A stretch of 32,975 nt of DNA, taken from contig DATIPQ010000053.1 of the NCBI GenBank assembly GCA_035471785.1, forward strand, positions 1 through 32,975, in the 5' to 3' direction. The DNA is from Acidobacteriota bacterium (GTDB taxonomy: Bacteria; Acidobacteriota; UBA6911; RPQK01; DATIPO01). The notes under the pieces are model-generated. The model had not been told where the DNA came from. It was given only the letters and a program-made list of their open reading frames with translations, and did not search any database. The first letter of the stretch is position 1; the number at the start of each line of letters is the position of its first letter. The position numbers and the translations under genes are program-made. Shown here piece after piece: positions 17,576 through 24,884 of this stretch.

Positions 17576-18568
17576 TTATTTATCGGAGTCTTTAAGGCTT
17601 TCCAGCAGTTCATCAGGTGAAACCTGTGCAGTGCCCAGCTTGCCCACCACGATTCCGGCAGCGTGGTTGGCCAATTGCGCCGCCTGCACTGGATGGGCAT
17701 CGCAGGCGATCGCCAGGGCGAAGACGGCGATGACGGTATCGCCGGCTCCGGTGACGTCGTAGACCTCGCGGGCGACCGTGGGGATGTGGACCTGGGAGCG
17801 GGCGTCCAGGTAGGTCATTCCCTCTTCTCCGCGCGTGATGAGCAGTGCGCCCAGTCCGGCTTCCTGACGCAGACGGTCGCCGGCGCGCAGCAGCGAATCC
17901 TCGTCCAGGATAGGCATTCCCGCGGCGGCTTCGGCCTCTTTCTGGTTGGGCGTGATGATGGAGGCGCCTCGATAGATCGAAAAGTCGCTGCTTTTAGGAT
18001 CAACTGCCAGGTAGCGGCCTTCTTCCCCGGCCTGTTCGATTAGCAGCCTCACCAACTCAGGCACCAGCGCGCCCTTGGCGTAGTCGGAAAGAACGACAGC
18101 TTGACACTCATCAAGATACTTGCGGCAGGTGGCGGTCAGATCGGCCAGCAGAGAGCCTCGGGCCGGCAGACGGTCCTCGCGGTCGGCCCGGCAGACCTGC
18201 TGATGTCCGGCAATAATGCGGGTCTTGGTGGTGGTGCGGCGCTGGTCGTCTACGAGCAGTCCGCCGTCGTCGATGTTCTGGGCCTGTAATTCCCTGCGCA
18301 GTTGCTTCGCCGGGCTGTCGTCGCCCACCAGCCCCACCAGCCGCGGACGGGCGCCCAAGGCGGCCAGATTGCAGGCAACGTTGGCAGCGCCGCCTAAGTG
18401 CACGCTCTCGCGTTTGACTTCGATGACGGGGACGGGCGCTTCGGGAGAGATGCGTTCCACGCTGCCCCATACAAAGCGGTCGAGGATGATGTCGCCGGCC
18501 ACCAGGATCCGGCAACCCTGGAAGCGACGCGTGATCTCCATCAGTTGTTGCCGTTGGGCCGAGTTCAT
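17576..18568 (-). CDS. rfaE1: D-glycero-beta-D-manno-heptose-7-phosphate kinase (RfaE1/HldE N-terminal type)
   Basis: A 330-aa PfkB-family sugar kinase. It has the RfaE-typical N-terminus VAGDIILDRFVWGSVERISPEAPVP, in two parts: VAGDIILDRFVWG and ERISPEAPVPV. The sugar-binding HLGGAANVACNLAALGA follows. The C-terminal anion hole and base are in DVTGAGDTVIAVFALA. It phosphorylates heptose-7-phosphate at C1 in ADP-heptose synthesis for LPS inner core. The adenylyltransferase half found in fused HldE is absent, so a separate RfaE2 should exist elsewhere. It is the last gene of the minus-strand run and overlaps the glycosyltransferase stop by 4 nt. No terminator is visible after it. Confidence 0.93.
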   Translation of the reverse strand: MNSAQRQQLMEITRRFQGCRILVAGDIILDRFVWGSVERISPEAPVPVIEVKRESVHLGGAANVACNLAALGARPRLVGLVGDDSPAKQLRRELQAQNIDDGGLLVDDQRRTTTKTRIIAGHQQVCRADREDRLPARGSLLADLTATCRKYLDECQAVVLSDYAKGALVPELVRLLIEQAGEEGRYLAVDPKSSDFSIYRGASIITPNQKEAEAAAGMPILDEDSLLRAGDRLRQEAGLGALLITRGEEGMTYLDARSQVHIPTVAREVYDVTGAGDTVIAVFALAIACDAHPVQAAQLANHAAGIVVGKLGTAQVSPDELLESLKDSDK

Positions 18569-19599
18569 ATCGTGTCCGCCAGTTCCTCAACCGCCTGCCA
18601 GACCTGATCGACTCCAATGGACCGTATGCAGCGCGGCTGGTCGTAAAGATGGCAAGTGTATCCCGGACAGGGAATGCAGGGAAGGTCGGCCTTGATGAGT
18701 CGATGAGGGGTGTTCCAGGGCCTCCATACCCGCCAATCCGAGGAGCCGAAGACGGCCACCACGGGGCGCTTGAAAGCGGCTGCCATGTGCATCGGTCCGC
18801 TGTCGTTGCCCAGGTAGAGGGCACAGCGGGAGACGAGGGCGGCGAACCGGTCCAGCGGCAGCGGTTCGATGAGCAGCGGACGCCTTTTCATCAAGGCTCC
18901 CACCTCCTCCACAAGAACTTTCTCCCCAGGCCCCGCCGTGACGGCTACGGGCAACTTGAACCGCTCCTGCAGGCGGTCTCCAATCTCGGCGAAGTGCCGG
19001 GCGGCCCATTGTTTGGTGTCGAAGGCGGCGGCGGGATGGATGAGAGCGAAGGACCTGTCGGAGAATCCTGAAGCGGTCAAGAGTTGCTCGACGTAAGCCA
19101 AGGCCCCTTCATCGACGGGCAGATGGAGCTGGGGAATGGGCTCGACCGGTAGTCCCAGGTGCAGCAGTGGCGAAAGTTGATGTTCGACGGTGTGGACCGG
19201 GCGGTTGTTCCAAAGCTGGCGCGAGTCGGGCGTTTTCACGTCGTACCAGTCCTTGAAGCGCGCCGAAGCGTAACCGACCCGCCGTCGGGCACCGCTGAAG
19301 CGGGTCAGCAGGGCCGCCGTGCTGCCTCCGTGCAGATCGACGACCAAGTCAAACGAGAGACGGCGAAGGCGGCGCAGCATTCTCAGGCGGTTGGCCCACG
19401 CCCATCCCTGGCTGGGCATCACCAGGAGTTCATGCAGATGGGGATGCCCCTTGAGCAGCGCGGCGAAGGGTTCTTCCACTAATGCCGCGGTATGCATCCC
19501 GGCGCGGCGAGCCACCTGCAATGCGGGAGTCATCAGTACCGTGTCGCCCAGTGATCGGAGGCGAATGAACAGAATGCTTTGGCGAGGTTCACGACTCAT
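18565..19599 (-). CDS. glycosyltransferase family 9 (heptosyltransferase-like)
   Basis: A 344-aa GT-B protein. The N-terminus, ILFIRLRSLGDTVLMTPAL, is the classic heptosyltransferase start. The donor-binding part includes FALIHPAAAFDTKQW, and the nucleotide-sugar site is GNDSGPMHMAAAFKRPVVAVFG. The C-terminus has the cysteine-rich segment CIPCPGYTCHLYDQPRC seen in WaaC/WaaF/WaaQ relatives. It should add heptose to the LPS core from ADP-heptose. The coupling to the heptose kinase gene (ATGA overlap) supports that. I cannot separate WaaC, WaaF and WaaQ types. It starts 8 nt after the thpR stop. Confidence 0.92.
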   Translation of the reverse strand: MSREPRQSILFIRLRSLGDTVLMTPALQVARRAGMHTAALVEEPFAALLKGHPHLHELLVMPSQGWAWANRLRMLRRLRRLSFDLVVDLHGGSTAALLTRFSGARRRVGYASARFKDWYDVKTPDSRQLWNNRPVHTVEHQLSPLLHLGLPVEPIPQLHLPVDEGALAYVEQLLTASGFSDRSFALIHPAAAFDTKQWAARHFAEIGDRLQERFKLPVAVTAGPGEKVLVEEVGALMKRRPLLIEPLPLDRFAALVSRCALYLGNDSGPMHMAAAFKRPVVAVFGSSDWRVWRPWNTPHRLIKADLPCIPCPGYTCHLYDQPRCIRSIGVDQVWQAVEELADTI

Positions 19600-19607
19600 G
19601 GCGACTG

Positions 19608-20186
19608 TCAGGATGTGGAGCCCAATGAAGCGCTGGCGAGGATCGTATACTCGGCCCCCGACGGTTTGAGGACGCTCTTGAAGAGGTGCACCTGTCCGAC
19701 TTCGAAGACAGGGGCCTCGTCTTCCTGGTAGGCGCCGTTGAACGCTTCCATTTCTTCAATCAGGGCCTGGGACTTGCGGGGAGAGCGCAGGCGGGCCAGC
19801 GTCAGGTGGGGGGCATAAGGGCGCTTCTCGGGCTCGAAGCCCTCTTGAGCCAAGATCGCGGAAATGCCGCGTTGCAGTTCCAGCAGCGGCGCGATGCCCC
19901 TCAGCCCTCTCCACAAGACACGGGGACGCCTGCGGTCGGGAAACACTCCCAGCGTGCCCAAACGGAGCGAAAAAGGTGGGTGGACGGAAGCCGCGCCCTT
20001 GATCTGAGCCGCCAGCAAGTCAATCCTTTCAGCCTCGACGTCGCCCAGGAACTTGAGCGTCAGGTGTATGGACGAGGCAGCGCTGAAGCGGGCGTCCAGT
20101 CCCAGACGCTTGAAGGGCTCGGCGGTGCGGCGCAGTTCCCGGCGCACGGCGGACGGAAGATCGAGGGCGATAAAGGAGCGGATCAC
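19608..20186 (-). CDS. thpR: RNA 2',3'-cyclic phosphodiesterase
   Basis: A 192-aa 2H phosphoesterase that opens 2',3'-cyclic phosphates on RNA. Both HxTx motifs are present: IHLTLKFLG and APHLTLARLR. The N-terminus IRSFIALDLP is typical. I start it at GTG 20184-20186, which overlaps the cinA stop as GTGA; an earlier in-frame start would add 19 residues inside cinA without homology. It is the fourth gene of the rimO-to-rfaE1 run. Confidence 0.92.
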   Translation of the reverse strand: MIRSFIALDLPSAVRRELRRTAEPFKRLGLDARFSAASSIHLTLKFLGDVEAERIDLLAAQIKGAASVHPPFSLRLGTLGVFPDRRRPRVLWRGLRGIAPLLELQRGISAILAQEGFEPEKRPYAPHLTLARLRSPRKSQALIEEMEAFNGAYQEDEAPVFEVGQVHLFKSVLKPSGAEYTILASASLGSTS

Positions 20187-21436
20187 AGCAGCCTCCTGCG
20201 CAGCAGGTCGAGAGCCAGGCGGGCGCTGCGCAGGCGGATCCACTCACGGTCGCCGGGCAGCGACAGTCTCTTGGACTCGACGCCTTCCCGTGAAGCCAAA
20301 GCCACCCACACCGTTCCCACCGGCTTCTCCTCGCTGCCGCCCTCCGGACCGGCGATGCCCGTAGTGGACAGTGCATAATCGGACTTGCCGCGCAGGCGGG
20401 CTCCCTGGGCCATCTGCTCAGCCACTTGTCGGCTGACGGCGCCGAAGCGCTGCAGGGTGGTTTCGTTGACCCCCAGAGCGTCCACTTTGAGGGCGTTGCT
20501 GTAGGCGATGTATCCGCCCAGGTAGTAGTCGGAACTGCCCGCTACGGCGGTGATGAGCTGTCCCATCCAGCCCCCGGTGCAGGACTCGGCCGTGACCAGG
20601 CTTTGACCGCGGCTGCGCAGCATCTCGCCCAGGATCTCTTCGGGTTCCGCCTCGCGGTCGGCGTAGACGGCCTCGCCCAGAGCCTGCCGGGCGCGCTGAG
20701 CGAGTTGATCGAGCGCCTGGTTGGCAAGTCCTCGGTCGTCTTCGCCCCTCCAGGTGAAATGCAGGCTGATGATGCCGGAGGAGGACAGGATGGTGGTTTC
20801 GATGTCCGTGAAGGAGCGATAGGCCTCTTCGACTTTGGCGTCCACCGTGGACTCGGGCAGCCCCAGTATCTTGAGGGAGCGGCGATAGAGGGGCGCAGCG
20901 GGCTTGAGGTCGCGCACCCTGGGCAGCACCTCCTCGTCCACCATGGGCTCCAGTTCGCGGGGAGGGCCGGGCAGGAGAAAGATGAGAGCATCGCCCTGCC
21001 TCAGGAACATGCCGGGGGCCGACCCCTTGGGATTCTCCAGAGCCTCTCCGCCTTCCACCACTTGAGCCTGGCGCAGGTTGTTCTCGCTCATGCGCACGTT
21101 GAAGCGGGCGTAGAGCCGCTGCAAGCGTTCCACCAGTTGGGGGACGGTGTGCAAGGGACGGTCCAAGGCCTGAGCAACGGCTTGCCGGGTCAGGTCGTCG
21201 TTGGTGGGGCCCAAGCCCCCGCTCAGCAGCAGGATGTCGCAGCCGTCCTGCAGGGCTGTGCGCACGGCCCGGGCGATGTCGTGGAGATCGTCTCCCACCA
21301 CCCACTTGCGGCGCACCCGGGTTCCTACCGAGGTGAGGCGTCCGGCCAGGAAGGCCGAATTGGTCTCCACCCGTCCGCCTTCCAGCAGTTCCGATCCCAC
21401 GGCGATGATCTCGGCGGCCAGAAGTTTCCTGGTCAA
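20183..21436 (-). CDS. cinA: CinA family protein (putative NMN deamidase)
   Basis: A 417-aa protein. The N-terminal molybdopterin-binding-like (COG1058) domain has AEIIAVGSELLEG, VGDDLHDIARAV and LLLSGGLGPTNDDLT. The C-terminal CinA amidase-like domain has SLVTAESCTGGWMG, GGYIAYSNALKVDALGV and TTGIAGPEGGSEEKPVGTV. The family is linked to nicotinamide mononucleotide deamidation (pyridine nucleotide salvage) and historically to competence. The start is TTG at 21436 because a GAGGAG ribosome site lies 8 nt upstream and because homology begins at once. An upstream in-frame start would overlap the YacG gene and add unrelated residues. Confidence 0.94.
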   Translation of the reverse strand: MTRKLLAAEIIAVGSELLEGGRVETNSAFLAGRLTSVGTRVRRKWVVGDDLHDIARAVRTALQDGCDILLLSGGLGPTNDDLTRQAVAQALDRPLHTVPQLVERLQRLYARFNVRMSENNLRQAQVVEGGEALENPKGSAPGMFLRQGDALIFLLPGPPRELEPMVDEEVLPRVRDLKPAAPLYRRSLKILGLPESTVDAKVEEAYRSFTDIETTILSSSGIISLHFTWRGEDDRGLANQALDQLAQRARQALGEAVYADREAEPEEILGEMLRSRGQSLVTAESCTGGWMGQLITAVAGSSDYYLGGYIAYSNALKVDALGVNETTLQRFGAVSRQVAEQMAQGARLRGKSDYALSTTGIAGPEGGSEEKPVGTVWVALASREGVESKRLSLPGDREWIRLRSARLALDLLRRRLL

Positions 21437-21449
21437 CGCTGATTGCTCC

Positions 21450-21659
21450 TCACCCTTGCTCGGGATCGGCGGGATCCCAAGGTTTTTCCTCGCCTTGCAC
21501 CGAGTACTCCTCGTTAAACCACTTGCCCAGGTCAATGAGGCGGCAGCGCTTGCTGCAAAAAGGAAAGTACTTGTCCTCGAGACGGGTCTTGTTGCCGCAA
21601 CGGGGGCATTTGTAGGACTTGAAGCGGGTGCTCTTCGCAGAAGCCATTTGGAGTCTCAC
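21450..21659 (-). CDS. yacG: YacG-like zinc-ribbon protein
   Basis: A 69-aa protein of the YacG/DUF329 type. The treble of cysteines is CPRC (18, 21) and FCSKRC (35, 39), followed by the family signature LIDLGKWFNEEY. E. coli YacG binds zinc and inhibits DNA gyrase; that activity is assumed, not shown here. The GTG at 21659 overlaps the rimO stop (GTGA), in keeping with the overlaps elsewhere in this operon. An ATG at 21647 would give a 65-aa product and is a real alternative. The stop is 13 nt before the cinA TTG. Confidence 0.88.
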   Translation of the reverse strand: MRLQMASAKSTRFKSYKCPRCGNKTRLEDKYFPFCSKRCRLIDLGKWFNEEYSVQGEEKPWDPADPEQG

Positions 21660-23068
21660 TGGGGACGGTGCTCGACGCGCCCGGGCCTGTAGGCAAAAGT
21701 CGTGCTCTCACCCTTGAGGCCGGCGGACGCCTGGGCGTGACCCACCAAGTCATGGGGATGAGCTTCGATGATGCGCACCGGCAGGATGTCTCCGGGCCGG
21801 ACGCTTTCGTCGATGCCGTCGGTCAGGTAGACGACGCCGTCGATGTCGGGTGCTTGGGTCTCCAGCCTGCCTTCCCACAACAGGTCGCTCTCTTTGCTGG
21901 GCCCCTCGGCCATGACGGGAAGGGTTTGCCCCACCAGCTTGCGGTTGATCTGGCTTGAGATCTCGGCTTGTACCTCCATCACCCGCTGCTGCCGCTGGGC
22001 TGCCACCTCGCCCTGCACCTTGGCGTCCAGGGCGTGGGAAGCCGCCGAGGACTCGTCGGAGTAGGTGAAGGCCCCCAGGCGCTCGAAGCGCGCCTGGCGT
22101 ACGAAGTCGAGCAGCTCCTCGAAGTCCTCCTCCGTCTCTCCCGGGAATCCCACGATCACGGTGGTGCGGACGGCCGCGCCGGGGACCCGCTTGCGAATCC
22201 GCTCCAGAAGCCGCAGCAGAGACCCGCGATGACCGCCTCTTTTCATGCGGCTGAGCATGTTCTTGGAGGCGTGCTGCAAGGGCACGTCGATATAACGGCA
22301 AGCCGCCTCGGTTTCGCGCATGGCGTCCAGCAGTTCGTCGTAGATGTTGTTGGGATAGGCGTAGAGGAAGCGCACCCAGGAGATGCCCTCGACTTGACCC
22401 AGCCTGCGCAGCAGGCGGGCCAATCCCCGGCGGTCTCCCCGGTCCCACCCGTACATGGTGGTGTCCTGTCCGACCAGGTTGATTTCGCGGACGCCGCCTT
22501 GGGCCAGGCGTTCCGCTTCGCGCACCACGGAGTCCATGGGACGGCTGCGGAATCTTCCCCGCATCTGGGGGATGACGCAGAAAGTGCAAGGATGGTCGCA
22601 GCCCTCGGCGATCTTGATGTAGGCGCTGTGGCGGGGAGTTGTGAGGAGGCGCGGATCAGCGTCGTCGTAAAGAAAAAGTTCGCGCTCTTCGTAGTGCGGC
22701 ACGGGGGCGGCCCGGCCCCGGGCTGGACCGCACACCTGCAGGATGCGGGGAATCTCGTTCGTCCCCACAACCGCGTCCACCTCGGGAATCTGTTCTTGAA
22801 GCTGCTTGCGGAAACGCTCGACCAGACAGCCGGCCACCACCAACTGCCGGCAACGCCCCTGTTCTTTGTAGCGCGCCATCTCCAGGATGGTGTCGATAGA
22901 CTCCTGCTGGGCGCTCTCGATGAAACCGCAGGTGTTGACCACCAGGATTTCAGCCTCTTCGGCTTGATGGGTGATCTGGTGCCCCACCCGCGCCAACAAG
23001 CCCAGCATGACTTCGCTGTCGACGAGGTTTTTGGGACATCCCAGACTGACGAATCCGACCTTGGCCAT
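21656..23068 (-). CDS. rimO: ribosomal protein S12 methylthiotransferase
   Basis: A 470-aa radical SAM enzyme that adds a methylthio group to an aspartate of ribosomal protein S12. The N-terminal UPF0004 domain has VGFVSLGCPKNLVDSEVMLG, the RimO-specific signature, with further cysteines in VVNTCGF and VVAGCL for the auxiliary cluster. The radical SAM motif is CDHPCTFCVIPQMRG. A C-terminal TRAM domain spans about 375-440. Length is slightly above usual because of a C-terminal tail. It is the first gene of the minus-strand run. No SD is present, and a perfect TATAAT lies 9 nt upstream of the ATG. Confidence 0.96.
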   Translation of the reverse strand: MAKVGFVSLGCPKNLVDSEVMLGLLARVGHQITHQAEEAEILVVNTCGFIESAQQESIDTILEMARYKEQGRCRQLVVAGCLVERFRKQLQEQIPEVDAVVGTNEIPRILQVCGPARGRAAPVPHYEERELFLYDDADPRLLTTPRHSAYIKIAEGCDHPCTFCVIPQMRGRFRSRPMDSVVREAERLAQGGVREINLVGQDTTMYGWDRGDRRGLARLLRRLGQVEGISWVRFLYAYPNNIYDELLDAMRETEAACRYIDVPLQHASKNMLSRMKRGGHRGSLLRLLERIRKRVPGAAVRTTVIVGFPGETEEDFEELLDFVRQARFERLGAFTYSDESSAASHALDAKVQGEVAAQRQQRVMEVQAEISSQINRKLVGQTLPVMAEGPSKESDLLWEGRLETQAPDIDGVVYLTDGIDESVRPGDILPVRIIEAHPHDLVGHAQASAGLKGESTTFAYRPGRVEHRPQ

Positions 23069-23077
23069 AAGCCGACC

Positions 23078-23083
23078 ATTATA
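23078..23083 (-). promoter_or_regulatory. -10 box for rimO operon
   Basis: A perfect TATAAT on the minus strand ends 9 nt before the rimO ATG. The -35 at 17 nt is poor. Transcription would start 2-4 nt from the ATG, so rimO is probably translated from a leaderless or nearly leaderless message. Confidence 0.5.
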
Positions 23084-23293
23084 GCGTACTTGACGAAAAG
23101 GCCCCCCCGCGGACGAGTATTTGCGATTTTTTACGCATTTTTGCGACTCTCGGGCTCTTTACGGCATCTTGATAAGAAGCGTCTTTCCGGACGAGACTTT
23201 TGAGGAAGAAAGTCGGTGTCGACCGTTATAGTCTTCGGATGCGGGCTTTGCCGGCCGATTCCTGCCGCAGGAGTTGAGAAAGGAGTAGCTCCC

Positions 23294-23470
23294 ATGTCAC
23301 GCGGATTTTTGCAACGCTTCCAATCTTGCCAATTGGTGGAGCAACAGCAAGCCGCTGCCCGGGCTCACTTGGAGAAGCAACGCTCCAAGTTCGGTCACGA
23401 GGACCCCTCGGTGACCAATCACTCGACTTCGGGCGCCCGTCGCACCGGCGCGGGCGAAACCCACCACTGA
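23294..23470 (+). CDS. small hypothetical protein, 58 aa
   Basis: It begins at ATG 23294 with a good AAGGAG (23279-23284) upstream. The product is polar and basic: an N-terminal helix with RGFLQRFQSCQLVEQQQAAA, then HLEKQRSKFG and a disordered C-terminus rich in Ser, Thr, Gly and His. It has one Cys, no signal peptide and no family I recognise. An earlier in-frame start at 23216 lacks a ribosome site. The flanking gaps (23084-23293 and 23471-23633) show no other gene; no clear terminator or promoter was found in them. Confidence 0.6.
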   Translation: MSRGFLQRFQSCQLVEQQQAAARAHLEKQRSKFGHEDPSVTNHSTSGARRTGAGETHH

Positions 23471-23633
23471 GAGCGACGTCTCTTAACGAGCGATTCGACA
23501 CGGTCAGATTTTTCCAATACAGGGAATGGTGCGCCAGGTCATGCTGGTCGCGTGAGGCCGGATTCGCGTCTCACTAACATCTGGAACCTGTCATCCGTCC
23601 TTGCGTCTCCGCAAGAGGACCTGGGGGAGATCT

Positions 23634-24371
23634 ATGAAATCGCTTCGTTATCTCATACTTGTCAGCCTGCCGTTTTTGCTGGGTTTCTTGGCGCTTCAGG
23701 CGCAGGAGCCCCCGCCGGGAATGGCCAGCTACTACTTTGTCTTTCTCAAAGCAGGTTCAGCAGAGCTGAGCGAGCAGGAGAGCGGAGAGATCATGCAGGC
23801 CCACGTGGCTCATTTGAGCCGGCAGTGGGAGGAGGGACGGCTGGTGGCTTCCGGACCCCTGATCGAGGCCGGCGAATTGCGCGGCATCGCCATCTACCGA
23901 ACAACCAGCCTGGAGCAAGCCCGCCAGGCCGCCACATCCGATCCGGCTGTCAGGGCCGGACTGCTGCAGGTGCGAATCTTGACCTGGTGGGGCCCCGAGG
24001 GGATCGGCGACGGCTACAAGCAGTGGGCGAGCGAGAATCCCGGTCAGCCTGATCCCATGAAGGAATACCAACTGGTGCTGCTCAAGCGCGGACCCAAGGC
24101 CGATGCATTCCAGGGCGAGGAGGCGCGCGAACTGCAGGCCGCTCACCTGGCCAACATCCGCAAGATGGCCGAAGCCGGTCAACTGCTGGTGGCCGGGCCC
24201 TTCCTCGACGGCGACAGCCTGCGCGGCATCTTCGTGCTCACCATGGACTCGGTAGAAGAGGCCCGCCAGGCCTCGCGCCAGGACCCGGCCGTGCAAGCCG
24301 GGCGGCTTGAAATGGAGATCCACAGGCTGGCCATGGCCGAGGGTTCCTTCCCCAAACCTGAACTGCCCTAG
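23634..24371 (+). CDS. exported protein with two tandem YCII domains
   Basis: A 245-aa protein. The signal peptide is clear (LRYLILVSLPFLLGFLALQAQ). Two copies of a YCII (ferredoxin-like dimeric barrel) domain follow, at roughly residues 30-125 and 142-238. Each has the family pattern: YYFVFLKAG...AHVAHLSRQWEEGRL...GPL then GIAIYRT in the first, and YQLVLLKRG...AAHLANIRKMAEAGQL...GPF then GIFVLTM in the second. The conserved His (AHxAHL, AAHL) of the YciI active-site region is kept in both. YciI-type proteins are usually cytoplasmic, so export of a fused pair is unusual. The ATG at 23634 has a GGGGGAG site. The activity is unknown. Confidence 0.85.
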   Translation: MKSLRYLILVSLPFLLGFLALQAQEPPPGMASYYFVFLKAGSAELSEQESGEIMQAHVAHLSRQWEEGRLVASGPLIEAGELRGIAIYRTTSLEQARQAATSDPAVRAGLLQVRILTWWGPEGIGDGYKQWASENPGQPDPMKEYQLVLLKRGPKADAFQGEEARELQAAHLANIRKMAEAGQLLVAGPFLDGDSLRGIFVLTMDSVEEARQASRQDPAVQAGRLEMEIHRLAMAEGSFPKPELP

Positions 24372-24387
24372 CCCGCGCTGGGGGCGG

Positions 24388-24852
24388 TTACTCTTCCTGG
24401 TACTCAGCCTCGATGTGAAGACGGATGCAGCCCTCGACGCTCATGGCGGCGGGACACTTGACGGGATGCCGCTCAACCGCCCGTTGCGCTGCTTCCATTT
24501 TGCCTTCGGGAACGCGCAGGTGATAGCGGACGCGGATCTCGGTGATGCGCATGACACCGTCCACCTCTTCGATGTCGCCTTCCACCTCGGAGTAGAGCTT
24601 GTCGGGATGACTGGGGATTTGACGCGCTGCCAGCGCGCCGGCAAGAGTGCCGGTCAGTCAGCCGCCGACGGCCGCCACCAGGTGGTCGAGGGTGGCGGGG
24701 TGCTCCTCCTCGGGAGTCAGTCCGTAGAAGGCGGCGATGCCGCTGTGGACGCCGAAACGGATGGGGCGGTCGAATCCCTCCAGTTCCACCCGCCGGTTTG
24801 GACGCTTTTCCTGGTAAATGCGCATTTTCGAAGTGTGGACGAGATTTCCCAT
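24388..24852 (-). CDS. OsmC-family protein with in-frame UGA, predicted selenoprotein
   Basis: Read through one TGA (24658-24660), this is a 154-aa OsmC/Ohr-like protein. The N-terminal half (1-64) includes YGLTPEEEHPATLDHLVAAVGG. The next residue, 65, is the UGA, exactly where the family has its first redox Cys (GGC-LTGTLAGAL). Reading continues in the same frame with LTGTLAGALAARQIPSH, SEVEGDIEEVDGV and VERHPVKCPAAMSVEG. The partner Cys is C133. OsmC proteins reduce organic hydroperoxides with a Cys pair; Sec65-Cys133 would serve. The ATG has GGGGAG (24860-24865) seven nt upstream. The stop is TAA. It follows the thioredoxin-fold gene by 32 nt. Alternatives are a TGC-to-TGA nonsense mutation or a sequencing error, but the downstream half shows no decay. 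Confidence 0.82.
24621..24639 (-). promoter_or_regulatory. SECIS-like stem-loop downstream of the UGA
   Basis: In the mRNA, bases 19-37 after the UGA form an 8-bp hairpin: GGCGCGCU pairs with AGCGCGUC (one G-U) around the loop GGC. The loop begins 26 nt after the UGA and starts with G. From memory, bacterial SECIS elements have short loops with a G among the first two loop bases, 16-37 nt after the UGA. An alternative hairpin nearer the UGA (CCGGC with GCCGG, loop ACUCUU) is also possible. The region is coding, so the structure could be partly fortuitous. Confidence 0.55.
24658..24660 (-). other. in-frame UGA, predicted selenocysteine codon
   Basis: This is codon 65 of the OsmC-family gene. 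It replaces the first conserved redox cysteine after the helix-start signature VGG. The frame is open for 64 codons before and 89 after. Confidence 0.75.
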
Positions 24853-24884
24853 CGCTTGACTCCCCGGCGGGTAAGTGCTGCCGT

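Noticed and set aside
24388-24660. OsmC region as a pseudogene or two separate genes
   Set aside because: The downstream half stays in the same frame, keeps the second Cys and family motifs, and has no start with an SD. The TGA falls on the one codon where Sec makes sense. A sequencing error remains possible.
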